Below are positions 51,892 to 59,822 of a stretch of DNA of 64,000 nucleotides, in pieces. The notes below the pieces were generated by a model that saw nothing but the letters and a program-made list of their open reading frames with translations, was not told where the DNA came from and searched no databases. The first letter of the stretch is position 1; each line of letters begins with the position of its first letter. The stretch is from Bruticola sp004554425 (GTDB lineage: Bacteria; Vulcanimicrobiota; Xenobia; Xenobiales; Xenobiaceae). The stretch covers positions 1-64,000 of the forward strand of contig CATXCY010000002.1 of assembly GCA_958366945.1 (NCBI GenBank), given 5' to 3'. The translations under genes were made by a program, and so were the position numbers.

Positions 51892-52713
51892 ATGGAAGGA
51901 ATTTTTACTTTTAAAGCTTGTGTTATAGGGTGTGGCAAAATGGGAGAAGCGATTCTTAAATCGCTTTTGCATAAAGGCACTTTTGACTCCAATGATTTAA
52001 TTGTCGTTGAAGCCAATGACAAAATCGGAGAAAAAATAAAAAACACTTATAAAGTTGAAGTGTGCAATGATGCTCTTCGGGCTGCCTTAAGCAGCAAATT
52101 GATTGTTTTGGCTGTTAAGCCACACGTTGTGCCTATAGTGGCTGAAATGCTGGCTGGCAAATTAAGTAAGGAACAGCTGATCCTCAGCATTGCTGCTGGA
52201 GTAACTTCAGGCCAACTTATAGATATGTTTAACCATAAACGTATAGTGCGGGCCATGCCCAATTTGGCTGCCCAAATTTCTCAAGCTGCTACCGTTTGGA
52301 CTGCTCCGGCTGAACTTGATGAAATTGGCAGACATGAAGCTGAACAAGTTTTGAATGCCATTGGTGAAGCTATTTATGTGGCTAACGATCATCTGATTGA
52401 TGTCGGCACTGCTATTTCCGGATCTGGCCCAGCTTACCAATATCTTTTTATGGAAGCTTTAACTGATGCCGGAGTTCGTTTGGGATTAACTCGCCAGCAA
52501 GCAGCCAAATTAACCTTGGGGATGGTACGCGGAGCAGCCAATTTGGCGGCAGAAAGCCAAGAATCATTTAATGAACTACGCTATAAAGTAACTACGCCTG
52601 GTGGAACTACGGCAGCAGCTGTGAGCAGCTTGGAAAAAGGTGCTTTTCGAGCTCTTATCGATGAAGCTGCCGAAGCTTGCTACAAGAAGAGCCAGCAATT
52701 AGCCAAAATGTAG
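51892..52713 (+). CDS. proC: Pyrroline-5-carboxylate reductase
   Basis: 273 residues from ATG 51892; an upstream in-frame GTG at 51838 adds an unrelated Cys/Phe-rich stretch. Rossmann motif 'VIGCGKMGEAI', 'AVKPHVVPIV', 'SGSGPAYQYLFMEAL', and the signature 'LGMVRGAANLAAES'. Last step of proline synthesis with NAD(P)H. It follows the island and precedes ecfT, not a usual neighbour. Confidence 0.94.
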   Translation: MEGIFTFKACVIGCGKMGEAILKSLLHKGTFDSNDLIVVEANDKIGEKIKNTYKVEVCNDALRAALSSKLIVLAVKPHVVPIVAEMLAGKLSKEQLILSIAAGVTSGQLIDMFNHKRIVRAMPNLAAQISQAATVWTAPAELDEIGRHEAEQVLNAIGEAIYVANDHLIDVGTAISGSGPAYQYLFMEALTDAGVRLGLTRQQAAKLTLGMVRGAANLAAESQESFNELRYKVTTPGGTTAAAVSSLEKGAFRALIDEAAEACYKKSQQLAKM

Positions 52714-52827
52714 TGTGCAATTTGTTCGTTTGTGTTTAGTAAGAACACGGAAGGCCATTTTTTGCTCGTGCAACTTAGGTTTGAGGCTGCTTTTTAGGAG
52801 AGGTGTGACATTAAAATTCTCAGCAAT

Positions 52828-53616
52828 TTGACTTTAGGACAATATGTGCCGGGAGATAGCTTTTTGCACAAATTGGATCCAAGAACAAAATTGAGCATAG
52901 TCGGCTTAGCTATGATAGCTATTTTTTTGCTTGACAGTCCACTCGAAATTTTAGCTGCCGGCATAGCCGCTTTTCTACTGGGAGTAATAGCTGATCTTAA
53001 GGCTGGTTTTATGTTGCGCGGATTGCGTTTTGTTTGGCTTTTTGCTTTTTTTTCTCTCGTTTTCAATATGTTTTTAGTTCCAGGGGAGTCTATTTGCTCT
53101 TGGGGAGGCTGGAACATTACTTATGAAGGTCTTGAGCGCGGTACCGCCATGGGGTTGCGTTTGCTCCTCTTGGTATTGCTTACTTCTCTTTTATCATTGA
53201 CCACATCTCCTATATTGCTTACTGATGGTATGGAAAAGTTGCTTTCACCTTGGTGCCGTTTAGGAGTTCCTGCGCACGAATTGGCGATGGTTTCTACTAT
53301 TGCTTTGCGCTTTGTGCCTACTTTAGCTCAAGAAACAGAAACTATAGTTAAAGTGCAACTGGCTAGAGGAGCAGCTTTGGATCGGGGCAATATTATGCAA
53401 AGGCTGCGCTCAATTATGCCCATAATGATTCCGCTGTTTGTAAGCGCCTTCCGCCATGCCGAAGATCTGGCTTGGGCTATGGAAGCTCGTTGCTACAGAG
53501 GAGGACAGGGGCGCACACGTTTGCGTGAATTAAATTTCGGTTTGAATGATGCTGTGGCTATCGTGGCCGTAATTATTTTTTTTATTTTGCTTAAAGCATT
53601 GGAATTTGTACTTTAA
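52828..53616 (+). CDS. ecfT: ECF transporter transmembrane subunit EcfT
   Basis: 262 residues from TTG 52828. Hydrophobic, with 'TLGQYVPGDSFLHKLDPRTKL' near the start (EcfT hallmark) and the coupling helices 'ARGAALDRGN' and 'AMEARCYRGGQGRTR' that dock on the ATPases. The TTG has no Shine-Dalgarno sequence; ATT 52810 has AGGAG nine nt upstream and gives the more usual N-terminus. Stop overlaps the truA ATG. Confidence 0.9.
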   Translation: MTLGQYVPGDSFLHKLDPRTKLSIVGLAMIAIFLLDSPLEILAAGIAAFLLGVIADLKAGFMLRGLRFVWLFAFFSLVFNMFLVPGESICSWGGWNITYEGLERGTAMGLRLLLLVLLTSLLSLTTSPILLTDGMEKLLSPWCRLGVPAHELAMVSTIALRFVPTLAQETETIVKVQLARGAALDRGNIMQRLRSIMPIMIPLFVSAFRHAEDLAWAMEARCYRGGQGRTRLRELNFGLNDAVAIVAVIIFFILLKALEFVL

Positions 53617-54434
53617 TGGAAGAAAATTGCGGAAATATCGTATATAAAGTTACTATTGCTTACGACGGTACAGCTTTTGCTGGCTTTCAAAGTCAGGCTA
53701 ATGCCAAAGAATTACCTACTATTCAGGACGCTTTAGAAGAAAAATTACTTTTTGTTTTTGCCCGACCTATTTCTATTAGAGTCGCTGGCCGTACCGATGC
53801 TGGTGTGCACGCTTTAGGGCAAGTGTTCTCTTTTCGCACTGATGTGGATCGTTCTGAACAAGTACTTTTTAATGCTTTAAATTCTCTATTGCCTGATACG
53901 ATTAAAGTACTCAGTATAAGCAAAGAACCTGACTATTTTCATGCTCGCTTTACAGCTAGAGCGCGAGAGTATGAATATCTCATAAAAGACAATTCTGCTA
54001 TAGATCCATTCTTTAGAGATCGTATTCTTTATGTTAAGCAAAAACTAAATTTAGAACTTATGCGCCAAGCTGCACAATATCTTATTGGCAGCCATGATTT
54101 TGCTACTTTTGGCTCTCAAGTCCCTAAGGGAGGCCCTACAATTAGGCGGATGAACAAAATAACGTTTACCGAAACAACTGTAAGTGGGCCAGGCCCTTTC
54201 TCCGAAATTGGGCCTTTGATAGTTATGCACATAGAGGCTAACGCTTTTTTGCGTCGCATGGTACGCATGATCTGTGGCTCGCTTATTAAAGTCGGTATTG
54301 GGCAGTGGAAGCCGGAAAAAATCAAAGAGATATTGGAAAAAGCTGATCCACGTTATTGTGCCCCTCCGGCTCATCCAGGTGGCTTGTACCTTAAATCTGT
54401 CAGCTATGCGCAGGATCGCAGCGATAATACTTAG
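53616..54434 (+). CDS. truA: tRNA pseudouridine synthase A
   Basis: 272 residues. 'VTIAYDGTAFAGFQSQ' start, catalytic Asp in AGRTDAGVHALGQV, 'ARAREYEYLI' and 'FLRRMVRMICGSL'. Modifies positions 38-40 of the tRNA anticodon arm. Coupled to ecfT (TAATG), the standard Bacillota order. rplM-rpsI, which often follow, are absent. Confidence 0.95.
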   Translation: MEENCGNIVYKVTIAYDGTAFAGFQSQANAKELPTIQDALEEKLLFVFARPISIRVAGRTDAGVHALGQVFSFRTDVDRSEQVLFNALNSLLPDTIKVLSISKEPDYFHARFTARAREYEYLIKDNSAIDPFFRDRILYVKQKLNLELMRQAAQYLIGSHDFATFGSQVPKGGPTIRRMNKITFTETTVSGPGPFSEIGPLIVMHIEANAFLRRMVRMICGSLIKVGIGQWKPEKIKEILEKADPRYCAPPAHPGGLYLKSVSYAQDRSDNT

Positions 54435-54491
54435 AAACTTTGGAAAGTCAACATCCCCTCGGATAAATTATTGTTTGTAGGAGGCCCTGCT

Positions 54492-55055
54492 ATGGAAAAT
54501 GAATTTGAAGCCAAATTAAGCGCCGCTGCTGATAAATTAGGTCTAGCTATGAAAGCTGCTCCTGAGGCTGAACGTGAGATTTTAAAAAGCATGTATGCCG
54601 ATTATCAGCGCTTTGTAGACGAAAATTCTGATAAGCAGGATGTCTCCGCTCTCTTTGCCATGGGCATTATTAGTAACAATGACATAAAAACTGAAGATGT
54701 CATTAAGGCTGCCGTAGAGTATATCGATACCGATTTGGAATATTGCCGCTGGCGTCAGAAATCCGTATGCGGCATGGAAGCCGAATTTGAAGCTAAATTG
54801 AGCGCTGCTGCCGACAAATTGGGATTAGCTATGAAGGCTGCTCCAGAAGCAGAACGCGAAATATTGAAGGCTATGTATGCTGATTATCAGCGCTTTGTGG
54901 AAGAAAATAACGACAATCAGGACATCTCTGCTCTCTTTGCTATGGGCATTATCAGTCATAATGATATAAAAACAGAAGCGGTTATCGAAGCTGCTGTAGA
55001 ATATATTGACACCGATCTTGAGTATTGCCGCTGGCGTCAGAAATCTGCACAGAAA
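54492..55055 (+). repeat. In-gene tandem duplication, 282-bp unit
   Basis: Two units of exactly 282 bp (94 codons). Differences are mostly at third codon positions, so protein identity is higher than DNA identity: selection has kept both copies. Confidence 0.9.
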
Positions 55056-55058
55056 TAA
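54492..55058 (+). CDS. Uncharacterised protein of two near-identical 94-residue units
   Basis: 188 residues from ATG 54492 (TAGGAGG upstream; a start at 54471 would include the ribosome-binding site). Unit 1 (54492-54773) and unit 2 (54774-55055) differ at few residues; both run from 'FEAKLSAAADKLGLAMKAAP' to 'YIDTDLEYCRWRQKS'. Helical and acidic, without signal peptide, membrane segment or known motif. Unit 2 keeps its own ATG. Looks like a recent in-frame fusion of a tandem duplicate. Function unknown. Confidence 0.75.
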   Translation: MENEFEAKLSAAADKLGLAMKAAPEAEREILKSMYADYQRFVDENSDKQDVSALFAMGIISNNDIKTEDVIKAAVEYIDTDLEYCRWRQKSVCGMEAEFEAKLSAAADKLGLAMKAAPEAEREILKAMYADYQRFVEENNDNQDISALFAMGIISHNDIKTEAVIEAAVEYIDTDLEYCRWRQKSAQK

Positions 55059-55104
55059 AGTTTAATTTTTTGGCTATAGTATTTGCCTATAATGATAACT
55101 TAGG

Positions 55105-55132
55105 GGCCCGAGCATATATTTTTGTTCGGGCC
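55105..55132 (+). terminator. Weak terminator
   Basis: GGCCCGA / TCGGGCC arms, 14-nt loop, poor T-run (TCTTTG). A TATAAT box (55088-55093) lies just before it. Confidence 0.45.
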
Positions 55133-55228
55133 TCTTTGATAAGCGGAGTTAAATAAAGTAGGGTCATACTTGCTGTCACCGCTGGGGCGGAATAAACCTA
55201 GCAAAATAAAAAAGGAGATTTACCTAAA

Positions 55229-56317
55229 ATGCGTCAGAGTGGAGCTTTGCCTTGCCAACTTATCGAAGAACTGATAAGCAGCCAACGCATTATTTGTTCT
55301 GAACCAGTTCCTGTCAGAAATATTCAACCAGCTAGTTTAGATTTGCGTTTGGGCAAAAGAGGCTGGCGTGTAGAAGCTGCTTTTTTACCTCGTCAGGGAG
55401 AGCCTGTTTCCGATCTATTACTTAACAACTCTCTAGAAAGTTTAGATTTAAGCAACCCTGTCGTGTTGCAAGAAGGGTGTACTTACGTTGTTGAAATAGA
55501 AGAGCGCTTTAATTTGCCGAACTCTGTCCACGCTTATGCCAACAATAAGAGCACTACTGGGCGCATGAATGTCTGGACGCGTGTTTTGGCTGACGGTGTA
55601 TCTCGCTTTGATAAAATTCCCCCTGGGTATAATGGCAAAATTTACGCTATGATTACGCCGCGCTCTTGGTCAATTAGAGTTCGCGAAGGTAATACGCTCA
55701 ATCAAGCTCGCTTAATTTGCGGTGACAACCATCTTTTGGATTTTGAATTGGAAATGCTCCACCAAGAGACCGGCCTGGTATATGATTGTACAGGACAGCG
55801 CGGACAAGCTCTTATAGACAATGGATTGTTATTAACGATTGATTTGCAACAAGATATTGTGGGCTATAAGGCTATTCCTTGCAATGAACCTGTAGATTTA
55901 TGTAGTGGCATCCCTCAAAAAGGGAGCAATTACTTTGCGCCTATTAAAGCTAAAAATGGAGAAGTTCTTTTAAAACGCGGCGAGTTCTATATTTTATCTA
56001 CTAAGGAATTTTTGCGCGTTCCGCCGGATTTAGCTGTAGAAATGGTCGCCTATGATATTCATTCTGGTGAATATCGCTCTCATTATGCTGGATTTTTCGA
56101 TCCTGGTTTTGGCTATGGTGAAGATGGAAACTTAAAAGGTACGCCCGCAGTTTTGGAATTGGATGTTCATGAAGATGTGCTTTTCCGCCATGCTCAGCCG
56201 ATTTGCAAAATGGCCTTTGAATATTTATTGAAAAAACCGGAAAAAATTTATGGATCCGGTTTGGGTTCCCACTATCAGCAGCAACGTGGACCTCAACTGG
56301 GACGCCATTTCTGTTAG
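55229..56317 (+). CDS. dcd: 2'-deoxycytidine 5'-triphosphate deaminase, long two-domain form
   Basis: 362 residues, about twice the length of classical Dcd. 'NIQPASLDLRLG' near residue 30 and 'NKSTTGRMNVWTRV' (the KSS-x-GR element) are in the first half. A second Dcd-like half has 'FLRVPPDLAVEMVAYDIHSG' and 'GFFDPGFG', corresponding to the catalytic Glu and DPG regions. Converts dCTP to dUTP for thymidylate supply. This long form is best known from Alphaproteobacteria. AAGGAG upstream; rodA starts 12 nt after the stop. Confidence 0.85.
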   Translation: MRQSGALPCQLIEELISSQRIICSEPVPVRNIQPASLDLRLGKRGWRVEAAFLPRQGEPVSDLLLNNSLESLDLSNPVVLQEGCTYVVEIEERFNLPNSVHAYANNKSTTGRMNVWTRVLADGVSRFDKIPPGYNGKIYAMITPRSWSIRVREGNTLNQARLICGDNHLLDFELEMLHQETGLVYDCTGQRGQALIDNGLLLTIDLQQDIVGYKAIPCNEPVDLCSGIPQKGSNYFAPIKAKNGEVLLKRGEFYILSTKEFLRVPPDLAVEMVAYDIHSGEYRSHYAGFFDPGFGYGEDGNLKGTPAVLELDVHEDVLFRHAQPICKMAFEYLLKKPEKIYGSGLGSHYQQQRGPQLGRHFC

Positions 56318-56329
56318 TGAGGTCTTAGG

Positions 56330-57451
56330 GTGCGTTTCAGTTGGTACAATTTTGATTGGCCTTTGGTAATTTGTGCCTCAATCCTAATCTTTCTTGGATT
56401 GAGTAATATTGCCAGTGCTACATTTCATGGTGGCATAAGTTCTGAGTTTGTACGCCAGCTTAGTAGCTTAGCTGTTGGTGTTTGTGTCTTTTTATTTTTC
56501 ACTTTTACGGATATAAAAGTGTTTTTTCGCAATGGAAATTGGCTTTATATAGCGATTTTGATTTTGCTTTTTTCTGTAATAGTTGGTGGGGTAACTGTAA
56601 ACGGAGCCAAACGTTGGATCGATGCACCTTTAATTGGACGCTTTCAGCCTTCTGAAATTGCCAAATTGTTGCTGGTTTTGTGTATGAGCCGCTATTTAAG
56701 TGGAGATAAAGATGGACGCTATAAAAAAAATAACTTGACTTTTCGTTATTTTTGTTGGCTCTATTTTCTTTTGGGCGTTCCTACTTTATTGATTATGCTC
56801 CAACCTGACCTTGGTACAGCCATTGTCTTTGCTGGCGTAGGTAGTGCCATGATGTGGGTCGCTGGTTATGATTGGCGCTGGTTCGCAGGGCTGTTTTGCT
56901 CTGTATTGGCTATAATTCCGCATGTTTTGCATGAATACCAAAGAAAACGCATTATGGTCTTTCTTAATCCTGAAGCAGATCCTATGGGGGATGGGTGGAA
57001 TATTATCCAAGCTAAAATAGCCATAGGTTCCGGAGGTTTGTGGGGAAAAGGGTGGATGGAAGGTACACAAAACCGTTTAAATTTTGTGCCTGAGCACCAT
57101 ACCGATTTTATTTTCACGGTTATAGGCGAAGAAATGGGATTTATAGGGGCTTTGTGCTTGATATTGCTGCTCTCTTGCTTAATTATGCGGGCTTGGCAAT
57201 TGGCCAGACAAGCCGAAAGTGCTTATGACAGCTTCTTAGCTTTTGGAATAGGTACGCTATTTTTTGTTCATGCTGTGGGAAATATAGGTATGACCAGTGG
57301 TGTTTTGCCCGTTGTTGGTATACCTTTACCATTAGTTAGTTATGGCGGAACTTCATTGATAATAAACATGGCTGCTTTGGGATTGCTCAATAACATTGCC
57401 CGTCGCATGCCCTCCTTAGAGTTTAGCAGACAAAATGGTTCGTCTGATTAA
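56330..57451 (+). CDS. rodA: Peptidoglycan glycosyltransferase RodA
   Basis: 373 residues, GTG start. SEDS family with about ten transmembrane segments: 'NGAKRWIDAPLIGRFQPSEIAKL', 'LQPDLGTAIVF', 'LNFVPEHHTDFIFTVIGEE' and 'PLPLVSYGGTSL'. 'LNFVPEHHTDFIF' fits RodA better than FtsW. Polymerises glycan strands for side-wall elongation with a class B PBP. Confidence 0.88.
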   Translation: MRFSWYNFDWPLVICASILIFLGLSNIASATFHGGISSEFVRQLSSLAVGVCVFLFFTFTDIKVFFRNGNWLYIAILILLFSVIVGGVTVNGAKRWIDAPLIGRFQPSEIAKLLLVLCMSRYLSGDKDGRYKKNNLTFRYFCWLYFLLGVPTLLIMLQPDLGTAIVFAGVGSAMMWVAGYDWRWFAGLFCSVLAIIPHVLHEYQRKRIMVFLNPEADPMGDGWNIIQAKIAIGSGGLWGKGWMEGTQNRLNFVPEHHTDFIFTVIGEEMGFIGALCLILLLSCLIMRAWQLARQAESAYDSFLAFGIGTLFFVHAVGNIGMTSGVLPVVGIPLPLVSYGGTSLIINMAALGLLNNIARRMPSLEFSRQNGSSD

Positions 57452-57541
57452 AATAAACGCTTGTTTGTGCAGGGAAGCCAAGATCTAAAATATAAAATTA
57501 TCCGTTGCCGAATTTCTCAATAAAGCGTAAGAAGCGGAAAG

Positions 57542-58990
57542 ATGTCTATACTAAACAAAGCTCTGTCTATTTTTAAGCCTGCCGAGCCTATTGGTCCTCA
57601 ATACAAAAATGAAGAAGAAATGCGCAGCCAATATGGCTATTGGCGCCTTCGTCAGTTGTATTCGACTTTTGTCGGCTATGGCGTTTTCTATTTTGTACGT
57701 AAAAATATTTCTATAGCGATTCCTTTGCTTGAAAGTTCCCTAGGTATAAGCAAAGCTGCTATAGGTATGATCGTCAGTGTTTCTGACGTAGTTTACGGCG
57801 TCTCCAAGTTTGTCAACGGCTTTTTGGGGGACCGATGCAATGCCAGATATTTTATGGCTGTCGGCTTGCTCTTATCAGCCTTGGCCAACTTTATGTTCGG
57901 CATGAACAGCGCTGTTGGCGTATTATTGGCTGCTTGGGTCTTAAATGGCTGGTTCCAAGGTATGGGCTCTCCGCCTTGTTCGCGAGTTATTTGCCATTGG
58001 TTCTCTTCTAAAGAGCGTGGTACTTATTGGAGCATTTGGAATACCTCTCACCAAATTGGCTTGTCTTTAATATTGATTATGGGCGGCTATTTGGGAGAAT
58101 ATTTCGGTTGGCGTTATGTTTTCTGTGTCCCTGCCGCTATTGCCGCTCTCACCTCACTTTTCTTGCTGGAGCGTATGCGCGACACCCCTGCTTCTTTGGG
58201 ATTGCCTGATCCTGAAGTGTATACCAAAGAAAAGCCTTTTGCCCCCGTAGAAGCACAAGAAAAAGTCGAAGCAGTCCAAGCTGATACCGACAAAAATGTT
58301 GATAATGCTAAGGCTTCGGAGGAGAAGCAAAGCGGTAAGGAGTTTTTCCGTTTCCTTTGCCGTCATGTTTTTAATAATCCATACATTTGGGCTGTCTGTT
58401 TTGCCAACTTCTTTATCTATATTTTGCGTTACGGATTTGTTACTTGGGGCCCTTCTTACCTGAATGCTCGCGGTGTAACTTTAAGCCACGCTGGTATCAC
58501 TATGGCTTGTTTTGAAATTGCTGGTATTGCAGGTTCTCTGCTGGCCGGCTGGATGACCGACCGCTTCTTCAAAGGTAAACGCGCTCCGGTGTGTGCCTAC
58601 TACACTATTGCTTCTTTAGCTAGCATCTTCGTCTTCTGGAAATTGCCGGTAGGATCTTCTGTATGGGTTTATAGCCTTATGTTTATTGTTACCGGCTTCT
58701 TTATCTATGGACCGCAACTTTTGGTGGCTATTATGGCTACCGATTTTGCCACAAAGAAAGCTGCTGCTACCGCTGTCGGTATGACTGGACTTTTCGGCTA
58801 TTTAAGTAGCATCGTCTCCGGTTGGGGAATGGGTCGTATTTTGGATGCTTACGGCTGGGACGTAGCTTTCCAAATGCTTTTGGCCTGTGCTTTCTTGTCT
58901 ATTTTACCTTTTATTTTTGCGTGGAGTGCTAAGCCTAACGACTTGGAAAAACTCGAAGCTGAAGACAGAGAGGAAGCCAAAGAAGGCTAA
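57542..58990 (+). CDS. MFS organophosphate:phosphate antiporter-like transporter (GlpT/UhpC type)
   Basis: 482 residues, 12 transmembrane segments with a charged central loop (about 225-275). 'FVRKNISIAIPLL', 'YGVSKFVNGFLGDRCNARYFM' and 'NGWFQGMGSPPCSRVICHWF' are signatures of the GlpT/UhpT/UhpC/PgtP family. Probably imports a phosphorylated sugar or glycerol-phosphate in exchange for phosphate; it could instead be a UhpC-type sensor. No uhpAB genes adjoin. Confidence 0.85.
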   Translation: MSILNKALSIFKPAEPIGPQYKNEEEMRSQYGYWRLRQLYSTFVGYGVFYFVRKNISIAIPLLESSLGISKAAIGMIVSVSDVVYGVSKFVNGFLGDRCNARYFMAVGLLLSALANFMFGMNSAVGVLLAAWVLNGWFQGMGSPPCSRVICHWFSSKERGTYWSIWNTSHQIGLSLILIMGGYLGEYFGWRYVFCVPAAIAALTSLFLLERMRDTPASLGLPDPEVYTKEKPFAPVEAQEKVEAVQADTDKNVDNAKASEEKQSGKEFFRFLCRHVFNNPYIWAVCFANFFIYILRYGFVTWGPSYLNARGVTLSHAGITMACFEIAGIAGSLLAGWMTDRFFKGKRAPVCAYYTIASLASIFVFWKLPVGSSVWVYSLMFIVTGFFIYGPQLLVAIMATDFATKKAAATAVGMTGLFGYLSSIVSGWGMGRILDAYGWDVAFQMLLACAFLSILPFIFAWSAKPNDLEKLEAEDREEAKEG

Positions 58991-59014
58991 GGACGATACT
59001 TATTGCTAACTAAT

Positions 59015-59056
59015 GGGCAAGTTTCGTTTTATTTTGATGAGCTTGCCCCTTTTTTT
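59015..59056 (+). terminator. Intrinsic terminator
   Basis: GGGCAAG / CTTGCCC arms, 20-nt loop, then seven T. Ends the MFS gene. Confidence 0.8.
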
Positions 59057-59059
59057 GTG

Positions 59060-59088
59060 TTGATAAGTACAGATTTATATGATAAAAT
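59060..59088 (+). promoter_or_regulatory. Promoter of rpsO
   Basis: TTGATA, 17-bp spacer, TAAAAT. Leader of about 110 nt. Confidence 0.7.
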
Positions 59089-59110
59089 ACCCTCCGGCTC
59101 TAGTCTTAGC

Positions 59111-59135
59111 CTAAGGACGAACCTCCGTCCTTTAG
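59111..59135 (+). promoter_or_regulatory. rpsO leader hairpin
   Basis: CTAAGGACG / CGTCCTTTAG arms around AACCTC, in the rpsO leader. S15 autoregulates through leader structures of various shapes in different bacteria; this is a candidate. Confidence 0.45.
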
Positions 59136-59203
59136 CTCAGATTACAGCGACTATAAGAAGACGCGGCTACTGTTTTAGCCTGTGTCAGAGGAAAGTTTTA
59201 ACC

Positions 59204-59461
59204 ATGGAAAACAAGCAAGAAGTTGTAACCAAGTACAGCACTCACGAGTACGATACCGGTTCCCCTGAAGTTCAGATCGCTCTCTTCACCAACCGTATTA
59301 TCCACCTCACTGAGCATTGCAAAATGCACCCCAAGGATCACCATACTCGTCGTGGTTTGCTCATGTTGGTAGGTCGCCGCAAGCGCTTGCTCGGCTACCT
59401 CAAGAAGGTTGACATCAATCGCTATCGTTCTTTGATCGAGCGTTTAGGCTTACGCCGTTAG
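59204..59461 (+). CDS. rpsO: 30S ribosomal protein S15
   Basis: 85 residues from ATG 59204 (AGAGGAAAG upstream). 'YDTGSPEVQIALFTNRIIHLTEH' and 'HHTRRGLLMLVGRRKRLLGYL' are diagnostic. Binds the 16S rRNA three-way junction. The longer frame from 59003 crosses the promoter and is rejected. Next to pnp as in most bacteria. Confidence 0.97.
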   Translation: MENKQEVVTKYSTHEYDTGSPEVQIALFTNRIIHLTEHCKMHPKDHHTRRGLLMLVGRRKRLLGYLKKVDINRYRSLIERLGLRR

Positions 59462-59495
59462 TCATCTTTCGCTATCTGTTTTGAATGCAGGAAGG

Positions 59496-59551
59496 CAGCC
59501 TGTTCCAGAAGTTCTTCAGTAGAGATACTTTTGGAAGGGGCTGTTTTTTTT
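59496..59551 (+). terminator. Terminator of rpsO
   Basis: CAGCC / GGCTG outer and TTCCAGAAGT / ACTTTTGGAA inner arms, then eight T. Confidence 0.85.
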
Positions 59552-59669
59552 GCTTGATTCTAAGCTAGAAATAAAAAGTAGCTTTCTGCTCTTATTACTT
59601 TGTTGTTTAGGCAGGGTTATTCTTTTAATGAATGAAAACATTGGGGCTAAGGATTAAGTATTTTTGTAT

Positions 59670-59719
59670 CGCTGTTGTCAGTCGGCGTCCGGAAACTGTC
59701 CGCACTAATTGAAACAGCG
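59670..59719 (+). promoter_or_regulatory. pnp leader hairpin
   Basis: Perfect CGCTGTT / AACAGCG arms enclosing a GC-rich region. E. coli pnp is autoregulated through an RNase III-cut leader hairpin; this one is similarly placed. Confidence 0.4.
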
Positions 59720-59822
59720 TTTAAGAAAGACTCTTGGTCGTGGTCTGCTGTTTTGCCAGCCATTAGTAGTTATTGATTAGTTGTTTAATGTATAAAGAAG
59801 AATCAAAGGAGAGTCTCACAAT

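Larger units (their letters stand above)
59462..59822. other. rpsO-pnp spacer (361 bp)
   Basis: Holds the rpsO terminator, a weak promoter TTGTTT / TAATGA with a 17-bp spacer (59603-59631), and a long hairpin (59670-59719). No coding frame with a ribosome-binding site seen. Confidence 0.5.
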
